Positions 55,028-64,000 of a DNA stretch of 64,000 nucleotides are shown here, piece after piece. Position 1 is the stretch's first letter; every line of letters starts with the position of its first letter. Origin of the DNA: Acidimicrobiales bacterium (lineage in GTDB: Bacteria > Actinomycetota > Acidimicrobiia > Acidimicrobiales > SHLQ01); NCBI GenBank assembly GCA_020629635.1, contig JAHDCX010000004.1, forward strand, positions 1 to 64,000. Direction: 5' to 3'. Both the position numbers and the translations under genes were made by a program. The notes below the pieces were generated by a model. That model saw nothing but the letters and a program-made list of their open reading frames with translations, was not told the DNA's origin and did not search any database.

Positions 55028-55576
55028 ATGACCCCCGAACTCGACGTCGTCCTCGATCCGACGTTCACCACACAGCTCGCCGACCGCGACATGGGTGAGC
55101 TGCGGGCCATGCGCACTCGCTGCCAAACCCTCGAGAACAGCCTGTCGTTCATGCGACGGCTGATCCAAGGGCGCCTCGACATCGTCGGCGGCGAAATGGA
55201 ACGCCGCCGCGATGGCGGAGAATCCGGTGACACGTCCGAACTGATCGGTCGCCTCCCCGACATCCTCGCCGAAGGATCGCGATCCGGTGAAGGCCTCGCC
55301 GCCGTCCGCCCGCCCCAGCCCATGGAGCCCGACCACGAGGTGATGGCGCAACTCCAGCAACGACTCGACGCGGTTGCCTCTTCGGACACGCTCGGCGGCG
55401 TCGCAGACATGGACTCGGGAGCCCTCTCGGCCATCGTTCGAGACCTCACCACGCTCGAGGACGAGGTCTCTCATGCCCGGCGCGGCATCCATGCGGTGAT
55501 CGATCGGCTCCAGACCGAAGTCACCCGCCGCTATGCCTCCGGCGAGGCCACCGTCGACGGTCTCCTGCAGTCGTAG
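55028..55576 (+). CDS. RsiG-like c-di-GMP-binding protein
   Basis: The 182-residue helical protein contains E36-x3-S40-x2-R43-x3-Q47-x3-D51, an exact match to the c-di-GMP-binding motif known from RsiG, the anti-sigma factor of WhiG in Streptomyces. A second copy is E144-x3-S148-x2-R151-x3-H155-x3-D159, with His replacing Gln. The two helices would form the antiparallel pair that binds a c-di-GMP dimer. TGGAGG (55012-55017) precedes the ATG, and TAGGTT (54991-54996) may be the -10. Identification rests on motif and architecture. Confidence 0.78.
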   Translation: MTPELDVVLDPTFTTQLADRDMGELRAMRTRCQTLENSLSFMRRLIQGRLDIVGGEMERRRDGGESGDTSELIGRLPDILAEGSRSGEGLAAVRPPQPMEPDHEVMAQLQQRLDAVASSDTLGGVADMDSGALSAIVRDLTTLEDEVSHARRGIHAVIDRLQTEVTRRYASGEATVDGLLQS

Positions 55577-55598
55577 CCCGCCTACACTCGCAAGCCAC

Positions 55599-55671
55599 GC
55601 CGCCTTAGCTCAGTTGGTAGAGCAACGCTCTTGTAAAGCGTAGGTCATCGGTTCGACCCCGATAGGCGGCT
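55599..55671 (+). tRNA. tRNA-Thr (anticodon TGT)
   Basis: A full cloverleaf is present: acceptor GCCGCCT/AGGCGGC, D arm GCTC-AGTTGGTA-GAGC, anticodon arm ACGCT-CTTGTAA-AGCGT and T arm ATCGG-TTCGACC-CCGAT. The discriminator is T. Anticodon TGT reads ACA/ACG threonine codons. CCA is not encoded. Confidence 0.97.
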
Positions 55672-55735
55672 CTCTTTCGCCGGTGGCCTCCGGGGGTGCT
55701 TGAATCGGTCCCGCGCGCCGACAACACTGGCGCGG

Positions 55736-55993
55736 ATGGCTTTGACGGAGCGCGACCGCGCAATCATCGAGTTCGAGCGCACGTGGTGGGCCGAAGACTC
55801 GTCGAAAGAGACGATCATTCGGGAGCGTTTCGAGCTCTCGACGACGCGCTACTACCAGCTCCTTGGTGAGCTCATCGACTCCGATGAGGCCTATGAGTAC
55901 GACCCGCTCGTGATCCGCCGACTTCGTCGTCTGCGTGATCGCCGCCGCCGGGCCCGCTTCGAGCGGCAAGTCGAACAGCCCCCAGCACGGTGA
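55736..55993 (+). CDS. DUF3263 family protein
   Basis: This 85-residue actinobacterial protein has LTERDRAIIEFERTWW, SKETIIRERFELSTTRYYQLL and a very basic end (RRLRRLRDRRRRARFER). The central segment looks like a helix-turn-helix, so DNA binding is plausible. It overlaps the LytR_C gene by four bases (GTGA). In actinobacteria DUF3263 and LytR_C genes are frequently paired. Confidence 0.9.
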   Translation: MALTERDRAIIEFERTWWAEDSSKETIIRERFELSTTRYYQLLGELIDSDEAYEYDPLVIRRLRRLRDRRRRARFERQVEQPPAR

Positions 55994-56691
55994 CCGGCGA
56001 GCGCTACCACGCCTCCGACGACGGCTCGCTGGTCCGATCGACCAGCGGCGCCGCAGCACGCGGAGCCATGCTCATCGCCGTCGCGATCATCATCGGACTC
56101 GTGCTGTTGATGTTCGCCCTCGACGACCCGGCGACCGTCGTTGAGGCATCGCCCGGCACCGAAGACGTCACCACCGATGACGGCGACGCGACGGCCGACG
56201 CCGGAGACGACGCAGCAGCCACCGACGACACCGCAGACGCCGGCGACGACACCGGAAGCACAGGTCAGGAAGCGGTCGACCCTGCCGAGGTCGATACGTC
56301 AGCCGACGACCCTGCAGTGATCGAGACCGACGACGCAGCGGCCGCACCGGCCGACGGCGAGGCCCGCCAACCGGCCGAGGTCAACGTGCTCGTCGCCAAC
56401 GGCACCGGCGAAGGCGGCGTTGCGGGATCCGTCAGCGACAAACTGAAGCGTCGCGGTTACCTCGCCAACGCAGCCAACGCCCCGAGTACCGCCAACGCCG
56501 TGATCTTCTATCGCGAGGGCTATGCCGCGGATGCTCGAGAGGTCGCAACGATCCTCGGCGCCGTCGCCACGGTGATCCAACCGGCGCCCGCCAACATTGC
56601 GGTCAACCAGAACGCGATCGACGATGGCCGTCTCGCCGAGGCGAATGTTGTCGTGATCATCGGCGCCGACGGTCTCATTCCGACCGCCTGA
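55990..56691 (+). CDS. LytR C-terminal domain membrane protein
   Basis: This is a 233-residue protein. A transmembrane helix (about 27-43) anchors it. An Asp/Ala/Thr-rich linker spans about 50-125, and the exported LytR_C domain covers about 127-233 (VNVLVANGTGEGGVAGSVSDKL, VVVIIGADG). It lacks the LCP catalytic domain, so a cell-wall binding or scaffold role is likely. It starts at GTG 55990, coupled to the DUF3263 gene. Confidence 0.9.
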   Translation: MTGERYHASDDGSLVRSTSGAAARGAMLIAVAIIIGLVLLMFALDDPATVVEASPGTEDVTTDDGDATADAGDDAAATDDTADAGDDTGSTGQEAVDPAEVDTSADDPAVIETDDAAAAPADGEARQPAEVNVLVANGTGEGGVAGSVSDKLKRRGYLANAANAPSTANAVIFYREGYAADAREVATILGAVATVIQPAPANIAVNQNAIDDGRLAEANVVVIIGADGLIPTA

Positions 56692-56702
56692 TCGGTCCGG
56701 CC

Positions 56703-57500
56703 ATGGGACTCGCCGAAGTCCTCGAGCTCGCTGCTCGCGAACCCGCGTCCGTGGGCGTGTTCTCCGACTTCGACGGCACGTTGTCGTTCCTTGCGCCCGA
56801 CCCCGAAACCGTCGAGCCCGCACCGGGGGCAGTTGACGCGCTCCTCGAGCTCGAAGCGGCGATCGGACGGGTGGCCGTGGTGTCTGGACGTCCAATCGAC
56901 TTTCTCGAGCGTCACGTGCCCGAGGCCATCGACTGTTCGGGGTTGTACGGACTCGAATGGCGAGTGTCAGGGATCCGCGGCGAGCACGATGACGCCGATG
57001 GGTGGCGGGCGACCATCGCCGAGCTGATCGCGTCGGCGCGCGGCGAGTTCGGCGAGGATGCGGTCGAAGACAAGGGCATCTCGATGACCCTGCACTACCG
57101 GCGCGCCGAGGCGGCGTCGGGTACCGCCGAAGCGATGGAATCCTGGGCCGCAGCGGCGGCGGCCATCACCGGCTTGCATGCCCGGCCGGCGAAGAAGTCG
57201 ATCGAATTGCATCCACCGATCGAGCAGCACAAAGGCGACGCCGTGGCTTCGATGGCCCGTTCAGTATCTGCACTCGTCTACCTCGGCGACGACGTCGGCG
57301 ATCTACCCGCATGGCGTGAGCTCACCGAAGGTGTCGCCGAGGGCAGGTACGTGGCGTGCGCAACGGTGCTGGTTCGAGGAACCGAGACGCCGTCCGCGCT
57401 GTTTGACGAAGCGACCGACGTTGTCGATGGTCCGATCGAGGCAATCGCGTTGCTGAATCAGCTCATTGCGACCGCTCAGGGGGCGGCAGCGTCGAGCTGA
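56703..57500 (+). CDS. otsB: Trehalose-6-phosphate phosphatase-like HAD protein
   Basis: This 265-residue HAD phosphatase has the nucleophile motif SDFDGTL (Asp22, Asp24), VVSGRP, the OtsB-specific LYGLEWR and KGDAVASM. GDDVGDLPAW is motif IV. The expected reaction is trehalose-6-phosphate to trehalose. It converges with, and overlaps by 25 bases, a GT20-like gene that would make the substrate if active. Confidence 0.9.
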   Translation: MGLAEVLELAAREPASVGVFSDFDGTLSFLAPDPETVEPAPGAVDALLELEAAIGRVAVVSGRPIDFLERHVPEAIDCSGLYGLEWRVSGIRGEHDDADGWRATIAELIASARGEFGEDAVEDKGISMTLHYRRAEAASGTAEAMESWAAAAAAITGLHARPAKKSIELHPPIEQHKGDAVASMARSVSALVYLGDDVGDLPAWRELTEGVAEGRYVACATVLVRGTETPSALFDEATDVVDGPIEAIALLNQLIATAQGAAASS

Positions 57501-58711
57501 TCGTCGAGCCAATGCCGGACGGTGCGGCTCGCAACGATGTCTCGCCAGTCCGCCGAACGGGTGAGCCGATCCGTGACCTCGAGATCGATCGCCGTCTCGA
57601 GCGCATGCGCCGTGGCGGTCAGATCGAACGGATGCGACGCGATCGCGACACCGCCGAGGTCGTCGTGATCCGCGGCGGTCGGACTCATCACCACGATCCC
57701 GTCCCGTTCATTGAGGAGCGCCCCGTTGGACACGCGATGGTTGCTGGCGGTCGACGCTGGGTTGACGAGCACGATGTCGGCGCGCCGGAGCAGTGCCTGC
57801 CCGTGTTCCTGGTCATCGAGTCGAAGATGGATTGGGACCCACGCGTCTCGTCCCCACCGGAGATTCACCGACTCCGCTGCCGATTGGGCGTCCGCGAGGA
57901 GACGTTCGTGTTCGGCGTTGGTGGTCGAGGACGCTTCGATGCCGAGAACGATCTGGTCGATCAGGTCCGGCCGGGCCGCGAGCAGCTCATCGACAGCCCA
58001 GATCGAACGGGCGATGTTCGCTCCCGCAGTGAGCTCGTCGACGACCGCGATGAGGGTTCGTTCGTCGATCTCGGCCCGAAGGAGCAGTGCCGCCGCCTCG
58101 CTGTCGGCGTCTTCGGCAAGATCTGCCGGAATCGTGCCGAGCGGCGAGACGAAGGTGTGCTGAGCGCGTACGCCAAGAAATCGACGACAGGACTCGTCGA
58201 AGGTGTCCCGCCACCGCGGCGAGCCGAAACCACATCGCTTGGCGCCAAGCATCGCAAGGAGGATCTCGTCTCGTGGGAGGTCGGGCAGCGCTGCCAGTGC
58301 ATCGGGGGCCGGGAACGGATCGAGCGTCGTGACCACGATCGGAAGGTCGGCTCGCAGATCGCGCAGGCGCGGGGCGACGAGCACCAGCGAGGAGTCGGCC
58401 AGAAGCACGGGAGTATCGGCGGGAGCGAATGCCGCGAGCTGATCGGCGAGGTCCTGGCACCATTGTCGATGTCTCGACCAGCCGGCGTGCCATTCCGTGT
58501 CAAACGAGAACGCTTCGCCGAGGAGAAGGTCACGTTCGAGCGAGCGAGCAACCTCGGCCGAGGCCTCGATGGGGGCATCGACGATCTCCTCGGGCGTCAC
58601 CAGTCGAATGCTGCGCTCGGCGGCGAGCGCCTCGACGGCCTCGCGGACCGACGCAGTCGCCTGGCCGGTACACGCGACCACAAGCAGCTCGAGGTCGTTC
58701 GGGTCAGTCAC
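57476..58711 (-). CDS. Degenerate GT20 (trehalose-6-phosphate synthase-like) protein
   Basis: This 411-residue protein aligns by pattern with OtsA. DPFPAPDALAALP corresponds to the HTPFPSxExxRxLP loop, and MLGAKRCGFGSPRWRDTF to LLGADLxGFQTxxY. VSPLGTIP and ADIVLVNPAS are the later landmarks. The usual VDRLDYSKG (Arg/Lys) reads VDELTAGAN, and the DGMNLVAKE acid is missing (TASNHRVSN). Activity is therefore doubtful, or a different donor is used. GTG 58711 overlaps the desaturase stop by eight bases. Confidence 0.68.
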   Translation of the reverse strand: MTDPNDLELLVVACTGQATASVREAVEALAAERSIRLVTPEEIVDAPIEASAEVARSLERDLLLGEAFSFDTEWHAGWSRHRQWCQDLADQLAAFAPADTPVLLADSSLVLVAPRLRDLRADLPIVVTTLDPFPAPDALAALPDLPRDEILLAMLGAKRCGFGSPRWRDTFDESCRRFLGVRAQHTFVSPLGTIPADLAEDADSEAAALLLRAEIDERTLIAVVDELTAGANIARSIWAVDELLAARPDLIDQIVLGIEASSTTNAEHERLLADAQSAAESVNLRWGRDAWVPIHLRLDDQEHGQALLRRADIVLVNPASTASNHRVSNGALLNERDGIVVMSPTAADHDDLGGVAIASHPFDLTATAHALETAIDLEVTDRLTRSADWRDIVASRTVRHWLDDQLDAAAP

Positions 58712-59687
58712 GGAGCAAGGATCGCCACAGGGCGAGATAGCTCGGCCAGACCGAGGCGCCCTCGAGGTAGCCGGCATCGGCGAGCGCCCGGTGCAGGCGA
58801 GGCAGATTCCGGAACGGGACGCCGGAGTCGACGTGATGTGCGAGGTGGTACCCGACTCCGTACGGAACGAACAGCACTTGGGCGATCCACGACTGCTCCA
58901 CGTGGTGTGTGGTGTCGCGCCGGTCCGACGACCGGGTCATGCCGCCGTGCTCGGCGATCGAGCGGAGTCGATTCTGCACCTGATACCACGTGAGGTACGG
59001 GAGCAGCCACAGCACCGGGTACCAGCCGACAGCACCGAGCGACGCGAAGATCGCCAGCACGATCAGCTGTCCGGCGAAGAATCGCAGCGAGAGCCGGAGA
59101 TACTGGGGCTTGCGGAGTCCGGTGAATCGCGGCTTGAGAATGCGGTACGCCGAGACGCCGGTGGCGTCGCGACGGAGCTTTCGCTGCAGCGACGCCTTCA
59201 CGATCGGGTAGAAGGCGTACAGCAGGAAGTCGGGCTCGTTGGGGCCGAACTCGTCACGATGATGGTTGGCGTGGCCGCGCCGGTAGTGGTGGGTTCCGGT
59301 ACCGAACGGCAACCAGCCGAGCACGTTGATGCCGACGACATCGTTGATGAACCGGTTCGAGAAGAGCAGCCGGTGCGACGCCTCGTGATGGAGGATGTAC
59401 ATCCGGTTCTGCAGGATCCCCATCGCGACGAATCCGGGGAGGGCGAGCCATGCGCTCACCCGAGTCACGGCAAGGAGCACCAGCACGGGTGCGGCGAGTA
59501 CCCAGATTGACGTAGCGGCATTGCGGAGATCGGGGATCTGTCGCAGCTGCGCACGGAACTCCGGTCGGGGCCGCCCGTCGGGGCGAAGCAGATCGCTCCC
59601 AGCGAAGGTCCGGTCCCCGGTCGGCACCATGCCCCCGGTCATCGACGCGACGAGCTCGTCGTGCGTCTGCGTCTCGGTCGCAGCCAT
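58704..59687 (-). CDS. Membrane fatty-acid desaturase
   Basis: This 327-residue di-iron desaturase has three His boxes: HHEASH (100-105), HYRRGHANHH (134-143) and HLAHH near the C-terminus. Pairs of hydrophobic helices lie at about 58-95, 115-130 and 205-235. It probably introduces double bonds in membrane lipids, or hydroxylates a lipid. ATG 59687 is chosen; upstream read-through lacks homology. It overlaps the GT20-like gene by eight bases. Confidence 0.88.
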   Translation of the reverse strand: MAATETQTHDELVASMTGGMVPTGDRTFAGSDLLRPDGRPRPEFRAQLRQIPDLRNAATSIWVLAAPVLVLLAVTRVSAWLALPGFVAMGILQNRMYILHHEASHRLLFSNRFINDVVGINVLGWLPFGTGTHHYRRGHANHHRDEFGPNEPDFLLYAFYPIVKASLQRKLRRDATGVSAYRILKPRFTGLRKPQYLRLSLRFFAGQLIVLAIFASLGAVGWYPVLWLLPYLTWYQVQNRLRSIAEHGGMTRSSDRRDTTHHVEQSWIAQVLFVPYGVGYHLAHHVDSGVPFRNLPRLHRALADAGYLEGASVWPSYLALWRSLLRD

Positions 59688-59727
59688 GGTTCGAGCGTAC
59701 CGCGGCTCCATAGGCAAGGATTGGGCC

Positions 59728-62396
<2,669 letters not shown>

Positions 62397-62411
62397 GTCG
62401 CCGCTCACGTC

Positions 62412-63314
62412 GTGGTCGTGGTCAGCGCGTTCTACAAGTTCGTCGCGCTGCCCGACCACGTCGAGCTTCGAGATCGCCTGCTGGACGAGTGTCGCAAACT
62501 GGACATGCGAGGCTCGATCCTGCTCGCTCCCGAGGGGATCAACGGGACGATTGCCGGTACCCGGGACTCGACCGACGCCATCTTTGCGTGGCTCCGCAAC
62601 GACCCGCGGCTGCAGGATTTGACCACCAAAGAGTCGTTCAGCGACGCGCCCCCGTTCCGACGGATGAAGGTGCGCCTCAAGAAGGAGATCGTCACCTTCG
62701 GGGTGCACGTGGATCCAACGCAACGCGTCGGGACCTATGTCGAACCACAGGATTGGAACGCCGTCATCAGCGACCCCGACGTGCTCGTGATCGACACTCG
62801 CAATCGCGAGGAGGTCGAGATCGGCTCGTTCGAACGAGCGGTCGACCCAGAGACGGCGTCGTTCAGCGAGTTCGCCGACTTCGTGTCGACGGTCGATCCG
62901 GCCGAGCACCCGCGCATCGCAATGTTCTGCACGGGGGGCATTCGATGCGAAAAGGCGTCGTCCTACATGCTCGAGCAGGGCTTCGATGAGGTGATGCACC
63001 TGAAGGGCGGCATCTTGCAGTACCTCGAAGACGTCGACCCGGCCGAGTCGCTCTGGCGGGGCGAGTGCTTCGTGTTCGACGAGCGTGTCGCCGTGGACCA
63101 CAACCTCGAGCAGGGTGACTACACGCTCTGCCGCGGCTGTCGCAGCGCGCTGTCTCCGCAGGCGCGCGAAGCCTCCGGCTATGAGGAAGGCGTCAGCTGC
63201 GGCGACTGCGTCGACGAACTCACGCCTGAGCGCGCCGAAGGACTGCGAATGCGCCACCGCCAGATGCAGCTGGCCGAGGCCCGCGGCACGACGCACCTCG
63301 CTCCGGATGCCTGA
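62412..63314 (+). CDS. trhO: Rhodanese-domain tRNA uridine(34) hydroxylase
   Basis: TrhO (YceA) makes 5-hydroxyuridine at tRNA position 34. The 300-residue protein has the N-terminal RNA-binding region (GSILLAPEGINGTIAG), the rhodanese loop CTGGIRCEK (Cys173 active, Cys179) and a C-terminal Cys cluster (CRGC, CGDC) likely to bind zinc. It starts at GTG 62412. It lies 15 bases after groL and overlaps the following DUF1853 gene by eight bases. Confidence 0.93.
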   Translation: MVVVSAFYKFVALPDHVELRDRLLDECRKLDMRGSILLAPEGINGTIAGTRDSTDAIFAWLRNDPRLQDLTTKESFSDAPPFRRMKVRLKKEIVTFGVHVDPTQRVGTYVEPQDWNAVISDPDVLVIDTRNREEVEIGSFERAVDPETASFSEFADFVSTVDPAEHPRIAMFCTGGIRCEKASSYMLEQGFDEVMHLKGGILQYLEDVDPAESLWRGECFVFDERVAVDHNLEQGDYTLCRGCRSALSPQAREASGYEEGVSCGDCVDELTPERAEGLRMRHRQMQLAEARGTTHLAPDA

Positions 63315-64000
63315 CCACCACCCACAGGTCGTTGCCGACCTCCACTCGCAGGTCCGCGATGACCTGTGCTGGACGGTCAACTCGCCGTCGCTCGTGGACG
63401 GCCCGAACGTCGCCCCGCCGTCCTCGATCGAGCCGAGCGCAATCGATCCCGAGCACCTTGCACGATTTCTCGACGGGCAACGCCAGAGCCAGCGGGTCGG
63501 CGTCTACTTCGAGCAGCTGGTCCTCTACTGGCTCCAACACGTCCGCGGGGTCGAGGTTCTCGAATCAGGACTGCAGCTTCGAGACGGCAACCGCACCATC
63601 GGTGAGATCGACTTTCTCTATCGAGACGAGATGGACGAGATCGTCCACGCCGAAACTTCGGTCAAGTTCTTCCTCCACGCACCAGGCGCGGAGCCGAGCG
63701 AATACCCCGGACCCAACGCCCGAGACAACCTCGAACGCAAGGTCGCCAAGCTGTTCGATCGGCAACTCGAAACAAGCCGAGGCCGCATCCCGGACGTGAC
63801 CAGCCGAATCGGCCTCATGAAAGGCGTGATCTTCTATCCGCTGTCCGCCAACGGCGCGATCACCGAACCCCAGCAACGTCCCGAGCGGCTCTCGGCCAAC
63901 CACCTCCGCGGTGGCTGGGTGCGCATGAGTGAGCTCACCAAGGCGAACTGGCCGAACGGCGAGACGTGGCGGTTCGCGGTCGTCGACAAGCCCCACTGGC
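63307..64000 (+). CDS. DUF1853 family protein, 3' end cut by window
   Basis: ATG 63307 opens a frame that runs to the window end (231 codons). The protein begins MPDHHPQVVADLHSQVRDDL and contains RVGVYFEQLVLYWLQH, IGEIDFLYRD and HAETSVKFFL. The D...E-x-K arrangement of the last two matches the PD-(D/E)xK nuclease fold assigned to DUF1853. It is coupled to trhO by an 8-base overlap. Its function is unknown. Confidence 0.85.
   Translation, partial: MPDHHPQVVADLHSQVRDDLCWTVNSPSLVDGPNVAPPSSIEPSAIDPEHLARFLDGQRQSQRVGVYFEQLVLYWLQHVRGVEVLESGLQLRDGNRTIGEIDFLYRDEMDEIVHAETSVKFFLHAPGAEPSEYPGPNARDNLERKVAKLFDRQLETSRGRIPDVTSRIGLMKGVIFYPLSANGAITEPQQRPERLSANHLRGGWVRMSELTKANWPNGETWRFAVVDKPHW

Overview
The window is high-GC bacterial DNA with dense, often overlapping genes. 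It looks like an actinobacterial chromosome. The evidence is the order of the S10/spc/alpha ribosomal genes, a DUF222-HNH endonuclease, a DUF3263 protein, a LytR_C protein, an RsiG-like protein, many GTG starts, and several TANNNT boxes 6-7 nt before start codons, which suggests leaderless mRNAs. The overall content is compatible with the class Acidimicrobiia (Ilumatobacter-like). That placement is an inference from gene content, not a database result.

1-13.3 kb is the ribosomal core: the end of rpsC, then rplP-rpmC-rpsQ-rplN-rplX-rplE-rpsZ-rpsH-rplF-rplR-rpsE-rpmD-rplO-secY-adk. A 1.5-kb break follows, holding a minus-strand zincin and a sulfotransferase where map would normally sit. The cluster then resumes as infA-rpmJ-rpsM-rpsK-rpsD-rpoA-rplQ-truA. 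infA appears to start at a CTG codon. A perfect 13-bp inverted repeat lies inside the first codons of truA.

13.3-20.1 kb is a minus-strand regulatory block: a YczE-type membrane protein, an alpha/beta hydrolase, an ECF-like sigma factor, a SARP/AfsR-like regulator, an MFS transporter and an OmpR-type two-component system. 20.3-28.1 kb returns to housekeeping: rplM-rpsI, glmM, a very large (1148 aa) GlmS-like amidotransferase/isomerase, and a pair of bacterial-PH-domain membrane proteins. 28.1-33.0 kb holds a CoA-binding protein with metY, acpS, NAD(P)HX repair and a second MFS transporter.

33.1-44.2 kb is a cell-surface region: a secreted GH26-like glycosidase, a small acidic protein with a class II aldolase, and an 8.25-kb gene for a 2750-residue surface protein. 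That protein carries about 13 SdrD B-like domains, nearly identical internal duplications, and a C-terminal IAFTG sorting signal. 44.2-55.0 kb is a mixed housekeeping/accessory stretch: hrpA, a lipoprotein metallo-beta-lactamase-fold protein, GNATs, gamma-glutamyltransferase, DUF222-HNH, a YgjP metallopeptidase, a histidine phosphatase and a MoaD-like protein. 55.0-64.0 kb holds the RsiG-like c-di-GMP effector, tRNA-Thr(TGT), DUF3263 with LytR_C, OtsB convergent with a degenerate GT20 protein, a fatty-acid desaturase, glycerate kinase, a CIRCE-controlled solitary groL, trhO and the start of a DUF1853 gene. No gene-free stretch exceeds about 190 bases.
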